Shown one piece after another: positions 28,570 to 37,380 of a DNA stretch of 51,138 nucleotides. The notes beneath the pieces were generated by a model. That model was not told where the DNA came from, did no database searches, and worked only from the letters and a program-made list of their open reading frames with translations. The stretch's first letter is position 1, and each line of letters starts with the position of its first letter. Source of the stretch: Fluviibacter sp964498255. Lineage in GTDB: Bacteria; Pseudomonadota; Gammaproteobacteria; Burkholderiales; Rhodocyclaceae. The translations under genes were made by a program, and so were the position numbers. The stretch is from NCBI GenBank assembly GCA_964498255.1, contig CAZCGW010000013.1, positions 1 to 51,138 on the forward strand, read 5' to 3'.

Positions 28570-28809
28570 TTAGTTGGTGTCTCTCAAACGGGCATTGAGT
28601 TCGTCGACCACTTCGGCCCAATCGGCGTCGTCCTCGATTTCCTCTGCCAGAAATGTTGCCTGAGATGCAGTCCAGAAAGCGGCTTCATGTAACAGACAAT
28701 GGTCAGGCAACGGGCGATGGAACGCGATGAAGGCATCCACTTCCGCAGTCTCACTGGGCAATCCCAGTTGCTTGAACAGGCTGTTCATCGAATGAATCGG
28801 GGTTTCCAT
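28570..28809 (-). CDS. DUF2789 family protein
   Basis: This 79-aa protein matches DUF2789 (METPIHSMNSLFKQLGLP, HRPLP, FWTASQATFL, DADWAEVVDELNARLRD). The function is unknown. A longer frame begins at 28830, but ATG 28809 is chosen because AGGAGG lies 6 nt upstream. It starts 10 nt after the iscX stop, so it is probably the last gene of the isc operon. No Cys is present, so a direct cluster-ligand role is unlikely. Confidence 0.85.
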   Translation of the reverse strand: METPIHSMNSLFKQLGLPSETAEVDAFIAFHRPLPDHCLLHEAAFWTASQATFLAEEIEDDADWAEVVDELNARLRDTN

Positions 28810-28819
28810 ACCAACCTCC

Positions 28820-29017
28820 TTAGCGCTCATCGATCCAGGTCTGCTGGATCGCTTCTAATATACGCTCACCACAACGATTAGGCTCATCGTCAAACTCTGG
28901 CAGCGCCATGACCCATTGCATCAGATCCACAAAGTTAATCTGTGTCGGATCCTGATCCGGATGCGCCTCAATCAGTGCCTCAGCAACATCCAGCGTGTCT
29001 GTCCACTTAAGCCCCAT
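28820..29017 (-). CDS. iscX: Fe-S cluster assembly protein IscX
   Basis: This small acidic protein binds IscS and iron and moderates cysteine desulfurase activity. The 65-aa sequence has the family features LKWTDTLDVAEALIEAHPDQDPTQINFVDLMQWVMALP and the C-terminal ILEAIQQTWIDE. It starts 2 nt after fdx. Its size and position at the end of the isc operon are standard. Confidence 0.96.
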   Translation of the reverse strand: MGLKWTDTLDVAEALIEAHPDQDPTQINFVDLMQWVMALPEFDDEPNRCGERILEAIQQTWIDER

Positions 29018-29019
29018 GA

Positions 29020-29361
29020 TTAACGTTTCCCTTCACGCGTCATATTGATCGAGTACTTGGGAATTTCAACTACCAATGGCGTGTCGGCAACAATGGCCTG
29101 GCAGGACAAACGCGATTCAGGCTCCAGACCCCAGGCCTTATCCAGCAAATCTTCTTCGAGCTCTTCCGGTTCATTGAGTGAGTTATAGCCCTCACGCACG
29201 ATCACGTGACACGTGGTGCAGGCGCAAGAACACTCGCAGGCATGCTCGATTTCAATGCCATTATTGAGTAGCACTTCACAGATCGATTCACCCACGGGGG
29301 CTTCGAGAACTGCACCATCCGGGCAATACTCTGCGTGCGGCAAGATAATCATTTGTGTCAT
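29020..29361 (-). CDS. fdx: ISC-type [2Fe-2S] ferredoxin
   Basis: This ferredoxin donates electrons during cluster assembly. The cluster ligands are in the pattern Cys-x5-Cys-x2-Cys (within HACECSCACTTCH) and a fourth Cys in RLSCQAIV, as in adrenodoxin-type ferredoxins. Two further Cys lie within the loop. It has 113 aa. The start overlaps the hscA stop by 4 nt and iscX follows closely. Confidence 0.97.
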   Translation of the reverse strand: MTQMIILPHAEYCPDGAVLEAPVGESICEVLLNNGIEIEHACECSCACTTCHVIVREGYNSLNEPEELEEDLLDKAWGLEPESRLSCQAIVADTPLVVEIPKYSINMTREGKR

Positions 29362-31280
29362 TTTTTGTCCTTAACCGGTGTGCTGGTTGCCTGGTGCAGA
29401 TCCTGAATCGCCTCTTCCACCGAATCAATCGATCTACCGGCGAGCGCCCGGTTAACCGCCTGATTCATACGTCTGCCGGCAAATTCTTTACAGTCTGCAT
29501 CCAGATCATCCATGGCGATCGTGATCTGCCGGCGATTACCCGACAGGCTGGCCGTTTGCAATTTAACAATGCCCGACTCAATCAGCTGGAATTCCTGTTC
29601 GTTCAATAGATGACGATCTTCCGCCAATGCCGAGCGTACCGCTTCGATCAACCGCTGCGCATCGACCTGGGTTTCTTTAAGCGCACGGGTCTGGGCATCA
29701 TCACGTGCATGATCCACAGAGGCTTTGAGCATCCCGGCAATCTGGTCATCCGATAGCCCATAAGACGGCTTCACTTCCACATGCGCCTCAACGCCCGTAG
29801 TCTGTTCACGCGCCGTTACAGAAAGCAAGCCGTCTGCATCCACCTGGAAGGTCACGCGAATACGTGCGGCACCCGCCACCATCGGCGGGATGCCGCGCAA
29901 TTCAAAGCGGGCCAGCGAACGACAGTCATCGACCAGCTCACGCTCACCTTGAACGACATGTACCATCATGGCCGTCTGGCCATCACGATACGTCGTAAAT
30001 TCCTGTGCACGGGCGACTGGCAGTGTTGAATTACGGGGGATCACCTTCTCAACCAGGCCACCCATCGTCTCCAGACCTAGCGACAGCGGAATCACATCCA
30101 GCAGTAGCCAGTCTTCGCCTGGCGCACGGTTACCGGCCAACAGATTCGCCTGTATCGCTGCACCTAGGGCAACCACCTTATCCGGATCCAGATTGTTCAG
30201 CGGTTCCTGCTTGAAGAACTCGCCAACGGCTCGCTGGATGAGCGGAATACGGGTCGCACCACCTACCATCACGACCCCCTGAATATCTTCAGGACGCAGA
30301 CCGGCATCACGCAATGTTTTCTTAACAGGCTGCAGCGTCTTTGAAACCAGCGTCTGGCTGATCTCGGCAAAGGTAGCCATGTCGATAGTGACATCCAAAA
30401 CCTCACCGGACGCCAGACGCGCTGTAATCGGTGCTTCCGGATGCGTCGACAGATACTCCTTGGCCTCACGTGAACGCAACAGCAGCAGCGCGGTATCTTC
30501 TATCGTCGGTGGCGACTTGAGCTTGGCCTGATCCAGCACCCAGCAGTAGATACGGCGGTCAAAGTCATCACCACCCAGCGCAGAATCGCCGCCGGTGGCC
30601 AGTACTTCGAATACACCACGCGTCAGACGCAGGATTGAAATATCAAAGGTGCCGCCACCCAGATCGTAAACGGCATAAACGCCTTCCGACGCATTATCCA
30701 AACCATAAGCCACAGCGGCAGCCGTTGGTTCATTTAGCAGGCGGAGCACATTCAAACCCGCTAGTCGAGCTGCATCTTTAGTTGCCTGACGTTGCGCATC
30801 ATCAAAATACGCCGGCACAGTAATCACCGCACCGACGATATCCTGCCTGAGCGTCTGTTGGGCACGCTCATTCAGCACACGCAGAATCTCGGCAGACACC
30901 TCAACAGGCGTCTTAACGCCCTGCCGTGTTTTAACACTCACCATCCCCGGGTTATCTACCAGGTCCAGCGGTAAATTCTCGCGGTGCGCGATATCTGTCA
31001 GCGAACGACCCATCAGGCGTTTCACCGAAGCAATCGTATTCTTGGGGTCTTTGGCAATGGCCTTGAGTGCATCATAGCCAACCAGCACCGAACCATCTTC
31101 CTGGTAACGCACCACCGAAGGCACTAGCGCTCGGCCCTGAGCATCATTCATCACATGGGACATGCCCTGACGCACACTGGCGACCAGTGAATTGGTAGTC
31201 CCCAGATCAATACCGATGGCATGCCGCGTCTCATGCGGTAAAGGGCTTTGGCCGGGTTCGGCGATTTGCAGTAGTGCCAT
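29358..31280 (-). CDS. hscA: Fe-S assembly chaperone HscA
   Basis: This Hsp70-type ATPase releases clusters from IscU together with HscB. The 640-aa protein has IGIDLGTTNSLVA, YDLGGGTFDISIL and a GGATRIPLIQ ATPase motif, followed by a substrate-binding domain that would recognise the LPPVK motif of IscU. IscU in this window contains that motif. It is shorter at the C-terminus than DnaK and lacks the EEVD-like acidic end, consistent with HscA. It follows hscB by 30 nt. Confidence 0.97.
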   Translation of the reverse strand: MALLQIAEPGQSPLPHETRHAIGIDLGTTNSLVASVRQGMSHVMNDAQGRALVPSVVRYQEDGSVLVGYDALKAIAKDPKNTIASVKRLMGRSLTDIAHRENLPLDLVDNPGMVSVKTRQGVKTPVEVSAEILRVLNERAQQTLRQDIVGAVITVPAYFDDAQRQATKDAARLAGLNVLRLLNEPTAAAVAYGLDNASEGVYAVYDLGGGTFDISILRLTRGVFEVLATGGDSALGGDDFDRRIYCWVLDQAKLKSPPTIEDTALLLLRSREAKEYLSTHPEAPITARLASGEVLDVTIDMATFAEISQTLVSKTLQPVKKTLRDAGLRPEDIQGVVMVGGATRIPLIQRAVGEFFKQEPLNNLDPDKVVALGAAIQANLLAGNRAPGEDWLLLDVIPLSLGLETMGGLVEKVIPRNSTLPVARAQEFTTYRDGQTAMMVHVVQGERELVDDCRSLARFELRGIPPMVAGAARIRVTFQVDADGLLSVTAREQTTGVEAHVEVKPSYGLSDDQIAGMLKASVDHARDDAQTRALKETQVDAQRLIEAVRSALAEDRHLLNEQEFQLIESGIVKLQTASLSGNRRQITIAMDDLDADCKEFAGRRMNQAVNRALAGRSIDSVEEAIQDLHQATSTPVKDKK

Positions 31281-31310
31281 AGAATCAACAACAGTATTTG
31301 TGAGTAAAGG

Positions 31311-31883
31311 TTAAAGATCTTCAAGCGCAAAAACTGCGTCTTCAATCTCTTCCCGTAATTTTTCCAGAAACATCAGCCGCCGCACACCCTCAACCGCATC
31401 GTGTGGTTGATTTTCTTTATCGAGTGCGGTCGCCAGATCACTATAGGCATCGCGGATATCGTCGGCGATTTCCGCCTGCAAACGTTCCAGTTCGCCCAGG
31501 TTCTTATCACCACGCGCATCGGCCACCTGCTCCCGCCACATCATCTGGCTCATCAGAAACTCAGGGGACATCGCGGTATTAGATTCGGCACCGATATCAA
31601 TACCGGCCTGCTCCAGCAGGTAACTGGCGCGCTTTAATGGCGAGCGCAAGGTCTGGTAGGCCGCATTAATCTGCGTCGCCAGCATCATCGATGCACGACG
31701 GGCGGCATCATCAGCTGCTGCAAAGCGATCCGGATGCACTTCTCGTTGCAGCTCGCGAAAACGGGCATCCAGGGCAAGCGTATCCAGCTCGAAACGCTTG
31801 GGTAAACCCAGCAACGTAAAAAAGTCTGCACCCAGCAGATCTGCCGTTATGGCAAAACCGGGCGCAACTTTTGCATCAGACAT
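31311..31883 (-). CDS. hscB: co-chaperone HscB
   Basis: HscB is the J-domain partner of HscA. The 190-aa protein has an N-terminal J domain with HPDRF (the HPD motif at about residues 50-52) and a C-terminal helical domain for IscU binding. The start overlaps the iscA 3' end by 8 nt, so translation is probably coupled. Confidence 0.96.
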   Translation of the reverse strand: MSDAKVAPGFAITADLLGADFFTLLGLPKRFELDTLALDARFRELQREVHPDRFAAADDAARRASMMLATQINAAYQTLRSPLKRASYLLEQAGIDIGAESNTAMSPEFLMSQMMWREQVADARGDKNLGELERLQAEIADDIRDAYSDLATALDKENQPHDAVEGVRRLMFLEKLREEIEDAVFALEDL

Positions 31884-32199
31884 GGAATGACTCGCCGCAA
31901 CCGCACTCGTCCTTGACGTTCGGATTATTGAACTTGAAGCCTTCGTTCAGGCCCTCACGCACAAAATCCAGTTCCGTACCGTCCAGATAAGCCAGGCTTT
32001 TCGGGTCAACAACAATCTTCACGCCATATGATTCGAATACCGAATCATCATCAGCCAGATCATCCACATACTCCAGCCGGTATGCCATGCCGGAGCAACC
32101 CGCCGTACGCACACCAAGGCGCAGGCCAACACCCTTGCCGCGTTGTGCCAGTGCCTTACCCACGTGCGTAGCGGCACGTTCAGTCATGGTCACGCTCAT
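31876..32199 (-). CDS. iscA: Fe-S assembly protein IscA
   Basis: This A-type carrier has the three conserved Cys: one in GVRTAGCSGMAY and the pair in CGCGESF at the C-terminus. The 107-aa length is normal. Genes are 13 nt from iscU and overlap hscB. Confidence 0.97.
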   Translation of the reverse strand: MSVTMTERAATHVGKALAQRGKGVGLRLGVRTAGCSGMAYRLEYVDDLADDDSVFESYGVKIVVDPKSLAYLDGTELDFVREGLNEGFKFNNPNVKDECGCGESFHV

Positions 32200-32212
32200 C
32201 GTGATCTCCTTT

Positions 32213-32596
32213 TCAGGATTCCTGTTTCTTCTTGTAATCGGCTACGGCTGCCTTGATAGCATCTTCAGCCAGAATCGAACAGTGGATTTTTACCGGTGGC
32301 AGAGCCAGCTCTTCGGCAATGGCCGTGTTCTTGATTTCCAGGGCTTCATCCAGGTTCTTACCCTTCACCCATTCGGTCACTAGCGAGCTCGAAGCAATGG
32401 CAGAGCCACAACCATAGGTCTTGAACTTGGCGTCTTCAATCACGCCTTCCTTGTTCACCTTGATCTGTAGTTTCATTACATCGCCGCAAGCCGGTGCACC
32501 TACCATACCGGTGCCCACGCCAGCCTCTTCCTTATCGAAAGAACCAACGTTGCGAGGATTTTCGTAGTGGTCAATGACCTTAACGCTATATGCCAT
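32213..32596 (-). CDS. iscU: Fe-S scaffold protein IscU
   Basis: IscU assembles [2Fe-2S] and [4Fe-4S] clusters on three Cys: GAPACGD, YGCGSAIASSS and LPPVKIHCS. The LPPVK segment is the HscA recognition motif. It has 127 aa. An AAAGGAGTC sequence precedes the start. Its position directly after iscS is canonical. Confidence 0.98.
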   Translation of the reverse strand: MAYSVKVIDHYENPRNVGSFDKEEAGVGTGMVGAPACGDVMKLQIKVNKEGVIEDAKFKTYGCGSAIASSSLVTEWVKGKNLDEALEIKNTAIAEELALPPVKIHCSILAEDAIKAAVADYKKKQES

Positions 32597-32625
32597 GAGA
32601 GACTCCTTTGAATAAGATCAGCTGC

Positions 32626-33834
32626 TTAGTGGGCAGCCCATTGAACCGTATTGAGGTCGATACCTTCCTGAACCATCTCCCACAGCGGAGACATTTCACG
32701 CAGGCGTCCGATTTGTTTATGCAGCAGATCAACCGTGTAATCGATCTCTTCTTCGGTGGTGAATCGGCCAATCGAAAAACGGATCGACGAGTGAGCCAGT
32801 TCGTCTGTCAGGCCCAGTGCACGCAGTACATAAGAAGGTTCCAGTGATGCAGAGGTACAAGCTGATCCAGAAGAGACCGCGATATCACGCACGGCCATAA
32901 TCAGCGATTCGCCTTCTACGTAAGCAAAGCTCACATTCAGGTTGTGCGGTACACGGTGCGCCAGATCACCATTCACATAAATCTCTGGCATATCCGACAG
33001 ACCCTTCAGCAAGCGGTCACGCAGCGCCGTAATACGCTTGTTCTCTTCATGCATTTCCAGACGGGCAAGACGGAAAGCTTCGCCCATGCCGACAATCATG
33101 AATGTCGCCAAGGTGCCTGAGCGCATGCCGCGCTCATGGCCACCACCATGCATCTGGGCTTCCAGGCGCACGCGTGGCTTACGACGTACGTACAACGCAC
33201 CGATGCCTTTAGGGCCATAAGTCTTGTGCGCCGAAAAGCTCATCAGATCAACCTTCAGCTTCGACAGATCGATATCAATCTTGCCCGTTGCCTGAGCGGC
33301 ATCCACATGGAACAGAATGCCTTTGCTTCGCAGCAGCTCACCAATCTCGGCAATCGGCTGTACCACACCGATCTCGTTGTTGACCGCCATCACCGACACC
33401 AGAATCGTATCGGGGCGTAGCGCAGCTTCTAGCGCAGCCATATCGACCAGACCATTCGGCAACACATCGAGGTAAGTGACTTCGAAACCCTGACGCTCCA
33501 GCTCACGCATGGTATCCAGCACCGCCTTGTGCTCGGTTTTCAGCGTAATGAGATGCTTGCCTTTACCCTGATAAAAGTTGGCAGCGCCCTTGATCGCCAG
33601 ATTGTTGGCTTCCGTCGCACCTGAAGTCCAGACAATCTCTTTAGGGTCAGCATGCACGAGCGCAGCGACTTCATTACGTGCATTCTCGACGGCCGCCTCC
33701 GCGTCCCAACCGTACTGGTGTGAACGCGATGCAGGATTACCGAACTTCTCGGTCAGGTAAGGCATCATGGCCTCGACCACACGCGGGTCGATTGGGGTGG
33801 TTGCCGAATAATCCAGATAGATTGGGAACTTCAT
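32626..33834 (-). CDS. iscS: cysteine desulfurase IscS
   Basis: IscS removes sulfur from cysteine and passes it to IscU and other acceptors. The PLP protein begins KFPIYLDYSATTPIDPRV, with the SAHKTYGPKGIGALY PLP-lysine segment and the mobile active-site Cys in SSGSACTSASLEPSYVLRALG. From ATG 33834 it is 402 aa, close to the E. coli length. GGAG is 6 nt upstream of that codon. An ATG just before (33837) and a GTG at 33846 are alternatives. A second desulfurase gene precedes it in the operon. Confidence 0.97.
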   Translation of the reverse strand: MKFPIYLDYSATTPIDPRVVEAMMPYLTEKFGNPASRSHQYGWDAEAAVENARNEVAALVHADPKEIVWTSGATEANNLAIKGAANFYQGKGKHLITLKTEHKAVLDTMRELERQGFEVTYLDVLPNGLVDMAALEAALRPDTILVSVMAVNNEIGVVQPIAEIGELLRSKGILFHVDAAQATGKIDIDLSKLKVDLMSFSAHKTYGPKGIGALYVRRKPRVRLEAQMHGGGHERGMRSGTLATFMIVGMGEAFRLARLEMHEENKRITALRDRLLKGLSDMPEIYVNGDLAHRVPHNLNVSFAYVEGESLIMAVRDIAVSSGSACTSASLEPSYVLRALGLTDELAHSSIRFSIGRFTTEEEIDYTVDLLHKQIGRLREMSPLWEMVQEGIDLNTVQWAAH

Positions 33835-33855
33835 CATTAACTCCACAGAAAACTG

Positions 33856-35040
33856 TCAGGCCACAGCAGCAAAGCGCTGCAGCTGACTCAAAACCTTATC
33901 CAGCTGACCGGTTAAACGATCAACCTCTTCAATTGAATTAGCGCCATAAGGCATCATGCCTAGGCTAATACGAAGTGCGCCTTTAGCCAGTAGCGGATCC
34001 ACGCCCATCGCCAGCAAGACTGCCGATACCCCGCCCTTGCCCGAACCACAGGCGGCACCACTGGCAACCGCAATGCCTTGCCGATCCAGTAGCGATACCA
34101 GCGTCTCCCCATCAATATCGGGAAAAGCCGCAAAACTTGTATTTGGCAGGCGTTGAGCCGCCTCAGAGAAAACCACGGCACCACGGCTTTTAAGCCAGGC
34201 TTCCAGATGCACCTGCAAACTTCTGGAATGCGACATACGTGTTTCCAATGAAGCCACAGCACGCGTACAGGCCACACCAAATCCAACAATCGCCGCCACG
34301 TTCTCGGTACCCGAACGCAAACCCTGCTCCTGGCCACCGCCATATACCAGTGGCATTAGCGGCAATTGGCGATCACGCACCAGAGCGGCAATGCCCTTCG
34401 GGCCACCGATCTTGTGCGCCGATACGGTCAGCGCATCTACGCCAGCGGTATTCAAGTCGCGAAAACTCAACGGGTGCTTACCAAAGGCCTGTACGGCATC
34501 CGTATGAACACAGCACATACCATTACGTACAGTTTTGAACGTCTGAGCAAGCTGGGCGACCGGTTGCAAAACACCGGATTCGTTATTCGCCGACATCACC
34601 GACAACAAGCGCGTGTCGAGTGGCAGTTCTGAAATGCTGGACGTTTCAACCACACCGGCAGCATTGACAGCAAGCGTGTTAACAGCCCAGCCAGAACGGC
34701 CCAGGGCACGCATCGGCTCGGCCACACAGGGGTGCTCAATCGAACTACAGGCAATACGTGTAGGCGCATCACTTTCTGCCAGCAACGCATCAGTAAAACC
34801 ACGAATCAGTAGATTATTGGCTTCACTACCGCTTGCGGTAAAAATCACTTCGGATGGATCGGCATCAATCGCAGCAGCAACCTGCTCTCTCGCCTGGTCG
34901 ACAGCACGGCGCGCTTCTCTGCCAGCCGTATAGGTTGCCGAGGCATTGGCGAACTGAGACCCCATGTAGGGCAACATGGCTTCCAACACAAACGGATCCA
35001 GCGGTGTGGTCGCGTTATGGTCGAAGTAAAGTGTTGCCAT
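33856..35040 (-). CDS. second cysteine desulfurase, NifS/IscS-like
   Basis: A separate PLP desulfurase of 394 aa between iscR and iscS. It has the DHNATTPLDPFV start, the PLP lysine in SAHKIGGPKGIAAL and an active Cys in SGAACGSGKGG, so it keeps the catalytic set. Compared with IscS it differs in the active-site loop (AACGSG for SACTSA) and lacks the C-terminal IscU-binding extension. It could serve a different acceptor or respond to different conditions. It ends about 20 nt upstream of the iscS start and starts 8 nt after the iscR stop. Confidence 0.93.
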   Translation of the reverse strand: MATLYFDHNATTPLDPFVLEAMLPYMGSQFANASATYTAGREARRAVDQAREQVAAAIDADPSEVIFTASGSEANNLLIRGFTDALLAESDAPTRIACSSIEHPCVAEPMRALGRSGWAVNTLAVNAAGVVETSSISELPLDTRLLSVMSANNESGVLQPVAQLAQTFKTVRNGMCCVHTDAVQAFGKHPLSFRDLNTAGVDALTVSAHKIGGPKGIAALVRDRQLPLMPLVYGGGQEQGLRSGTENVAAIVGFGVACTRAVASLETRMSHSRSLQVHLEAWLKSRGAVVFSEAAQRLPNTSFAAFPDIDGETLVSLLDRQGIAVASGAACGSGKGGVSAVLLAMGVDPLLAKGALRISLGMMPYGANSIEEVDRLTGQLDKVLSQLQRFAAVA

Positions 35041-35048
35041 GATCTAAC

Positions 35049-35522
35049 TCAGGCGGCCTGTGCCACGCTAAAAGATACGGTCTTCGAATCCGACTTGGCA
35101 GCTTGCGCTGCCACTTTCTTACGCTGCTTTTCGACCAGCTCAGACAAGGTCACCGATGCCAGATAATCAAGCATCTTGCGGTTCAGAGTCGACCACAGGT
35201 CATGCGTCATGCAACGATGATCGGATTTGCAATTCTCGAGACCGCCACATTGTGTGGCATCGAGCGGCTCGTCGACAGCCAGAATCACATCAGCCACCGT
35301 GATTTCGAGGGCGTCACGTCCCAGACAATAGCCACCACCCGGCCCACGCACACTCTCGACAATCTTGTGCCGACGCAGTTTGGCAAACAACTGCTCCAGA
35401 TAAGACAGGGAAATATTCTGCCGTTCGCTAATCGATGCCAGGGTGACTGGACGATCACCGACGAAGAGCGCTAGATCAATCATGGCTGTCACTGCAAAAC
35501 GGCCTTTGGTCGTTAATCTCAT
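35049..35522 (-). CDS. iscR: Fe-S cluster regulator IscR
   Basis: IscR is the Rrf2-family repressor of the isc operon and carries a [2Fe-2S] cluster. ATG 35522 is chosen because GGGAGG lies a few nt upstream. The upstream frame extends to 35585 but has no such site. The 157-aa protein starts MRLTTKGRFAVTAMIDLAL. The ligands are Cys-x5-Cys-x5-Cys (QCGGLENCKSDHRC) followed by a His in MTHDLW, as in E. coli IscR. It heads the operon, and a type 1 binding site covers its promoter. Confidence 0.97.
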   Translation of the reverse strand: MRLTTKGRFAVTAMIDLALFVGDRPVTLASISERQNISLSYLEQLFAKLRRHKIVESVRGPGGGYCLGRDALEITVADVILAVDEPLDATQCGGLENCKSDHRCMTHDLWSTLNRKMLDYLASVTLSELVEKQRKKVAAQAAKSDSKTVSFSVAQAA

Positions 35523-35577
35523 AATGCCTCCCGTTGGGATTGGGGCTGGTTTTAACTGAGTTGGAGCGCCAGGCGCT

Positions 35578-35602
35578 ATATCCAAGTATTTGTGTCAACT
35601 AT
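35578..35602. promoter_or_regulatory. IscR type 1 binding site
   Basis: On the minus strand this 25-bp site begins ATAGTTGAC and ends GGATAT, agreeing with the known type 1 IscR consensus at most positions, including the strongly conserved ends. It overlaps the -10 element of the iscR promoter, so bound holo-IscR would block RNA polymerase. Confidence 0.75.
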
Positions 35603-35627
35603 ACTGCGTGGCGCAGCGATTAGTCAA
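35598..35627 (-). promoter_or_regulatory. iscR operon promoter
   Basis: Leftward reading gives TTGACT (-35, 35622-35627) and TATAGT (-10, 35598-35603) separated by 18 nt. Both are close to the sigma-70 consensus. The -10 lies within the IscR site and the -35 within the half-site, which fits autoregulated repression. Confidence 0.75.
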
Positions 35628-36378
35628 CTATTTTACTCAGGTATTGCGGATCAAACTTGTCGGCCACCGAATTAGCCTCTTCTACCTGCATACCTGAAGC
35701 TTCAAGCTTCTTGAGTAGCTGCTCCAGGCGTTGATCTGTTTCTGCGGCATGTTCCAGCAACGCATGCAATGCCTTGGCATACGGGTCGCTGGCATCGCGG
35801 TTGATAGCATAGGCCGTGAAACCGAGCTTCGCAGACTGTGGCGAGGTGTCCTGAGCCTTTTCGTTTTCAATGATCCGTGCAGGGTTACCCACGGCAGTTG
35901 CGCCTTCCGGCACATCCTTCACCACCACGGCATCGCTACCTACACGGGCACCTGCGCCTACCGTAATCGGGCCGAGCACCTTTGCGCCGGCACCAATCAC
36001 CACACCGGATTTCAAAGTCGGGTGACGGCGCCCTTTGTTCCAGCTGGTGCCGCCCAGCGTTACCCCGTGGTACAGCGTGACATCATCTTCAATAATGGCT
36101 GTCTCACCGATCACCACACCCATGCCGTGATCAATAAAGAAACGGCGGCCAATTGTTGCCCCCGGATGAATTTCAATACCGGTGAGAAAACGTGAAATAT
36201 GGGAAATAAAGCGTGCCAGCCAGTAAAAGTGCCATTGCCACAAACGGTGCGCCAGACGATGAAACATCATGGCATGCACTCCGGGATAGCAGGTCACAAT
36301 CTCCAGCGTCGAGCGCGCCGCAGGGTCGCGTTCGAAGATGGAGCGGATATCTTCCCGAATGGACTTGAGAATGGTCAT
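35620..36378 (-). CDS. cysE: serine O-acetyltransferase CysE
   Basis: CysE makes O-acetylserine, the precursor of cysteine. The 252-aa protein has the N-terminal helical domain, hexapeptide repeats (IHPGATIGRRFFIDHGMGVVIGETA) and the metal-independent active-site residues DHGMGVVIGETA and HPTLK. The C-terminal 60 residues are a hydrophilic, coiled-coil-like extension. It is upstream of iscR with less than 100 nt between, which couples cysteine supply with sulfur use. Confidence 0.96.
   Translation of the reverse strand: MTILKSIREDIRSIFERDPAARSTLEIVTCYPGVHAMMFHRLAHRLWQWHFYWLARFISHISRFLTGIEIHPGATIGRRFFIDHGMGVVIGETAIIEDDVTLYHGVTLGGTSWNKGRRHPTLKSGVVIGAGAKVLGPITVGAGARVGSDAVVVKDVPEGATAVGNPARIIENEKAQDTSPQSAKLGFTAYAINRDASDPYAKALHALLEHAAETDQRLEQLLKKLEASGMQVEEANSVADKFDPQYLSKIVD
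35622..35631. promoter_or_regulatory. IscR half-site
   Basis: ATAGTTGACT on the minus strand is an exact match to the left half of the type 1 motif, but the right half is not present. It overlaps the -35 and the cysE stop. E. coli has two IscR sites at this promoter, so this may be a weaker second site. Confidence 0.5.
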
Positions 36379-36405
36379 CTAGGCGTCTGAGTCTTGTAAT
36401 TTGAA

Positions 36406-36425
36406 AAGGCTTTAAATCAAGCCTT
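36406..36425 (-). terminator. hairpin after trmJ, upstream of cysE
   Basis: AAGGCTT and AAGCCTT pair perfectly over 7 bp around a 6-nt loop. In the leftward direction a short TTCAAATT follows. It may end the trmJ transcript before cysE. Confidence 0.4.
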
Positions 36426-36457
36426 CGACGCCTTGCATTGTACTAATTCCGACTTTT

Positions 36458-37264
36458 TTAATCAACCTTCTGCGGTGCTTTCAACGCAGAAATGATGCCC
36501 CGCAGAATATTCACTTCATCAGCCTCCAGACGGGTGCGTTCGAAGATACGCCGGATCTTCGGCATAAGGCGTCTGGGCTTTTGCGGATCATGGAAACCCG
36601 CTTCAATCAGCGCTGCTTCCAGATGGCGATAAAACCCTTCCACAGCATCAACCGTCGCTAAGGGCGATGCATAGCGTGTGGCACCCGTATCCACGGAAGT
36701 TGTATTTCCGGAAACTTCTTTCAGCAGATAGGTCATGATCTGCACAGCCGCCCCCAGGTTCAGGGAACCATACGCCGGATTCGTCGCAATACTTACCTCA
36801 GCCCGGCAATGCTGCAGCTCTTCATTGGTCAGGCCATTGGTTTCATTGCCAAATACAAAAGCCGATAACGCACCCTGCGCCCCGCCCTGCTGCCAGTGCG
36901 TGTGCGCGACAGCCACTGCGGCCTTGGGCTCTAATGGCTCCGGCCCCAGTTCACGGGCGCGTACCGTCATCCCGAAGGCGCCCGTACAGCCGGCCAGCGC
37001 CTCGGCCAGGCTATCCGCTACCCGGCAATCGGTCACCAGATCTGCCGCTCCCGATGCACGGCGTATCGCCACCTCGTCAATCGCACATAACGGGTTCACC
37101 AGCACAAGCTGGGGTCCCTGGCTGCTGTAACCCAAACCCATGGTTTTCATGGCGCGTGCCGCAGCACCGATATTGCCCGGATGCGATGGCCGGCACAGCA
37201 CAATGCGCTGGCAATCCAGAAATGGAATCATCGGTAAATCCGTGTGGGTCAATTCGTCAGTCAT
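36458..37264 (-). CDS. trmJ: tRNA (cytidine/uridine-2'-O-)-methyltransferase TrmJ
   Basis: TrmJ methylates the 2'-O of nucleotide 32 in tRNA using AdoMet. The SPOUT protein has RIVLCRPSHPGNIGAAARAMKTMGL, FGNETNGLTNEEL (the knot motif) and YGSLNLGAAVQIMTYLL. The frame continues to 37336, but ATG 37264 gives 268 aa and begins just before the conserved domain. The start is not supported by a strong ribosome-binding site. It is divergent from suhB. Confidence 0.9.
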   Translation of the reverse strand: MTDELTHTDLPMIPFLDCQRIVLCRPSHPGNIGAAARAMKTMGLGYSSQGPQLVLVNPLCAIDEVAIRRASGAADLVTDCRVADSLAEALAGCTGAFGMTVRARELGPEPLEPKAAVAVAHTHWQQGGAQGALSAFVFGNETNGLTNEELQHCRAEVSIATNPAYGSLNLGAAVQIMTYLLKEVSGNTTSVDTGATRYASPLATVDAVEGFYRHLEAALIEAGFHDPQKPRRLMPKIRRIFERTRLEADEVNILRGIISALKAPQKVD

Positions 37265-37380
37265 GGGCTTTTCGTTACAGGTAAAAGGTGCGGCATTGGT
37301 CGACCAGCGGGCTGCCAACAGGTACAATAGCGCCAATCGCGCGAACGAACCTCGTTTGCCACTTGCTCTGTGTCCCTGAT

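Noticed and set aside
28531..28572. Possible terminator between serB and the DUF2789 gene
   Set aside because: Short imperfect dyads (GAGG-CCTC and AAACC-GGTTT) without a T-tract. Not strong enough to call.
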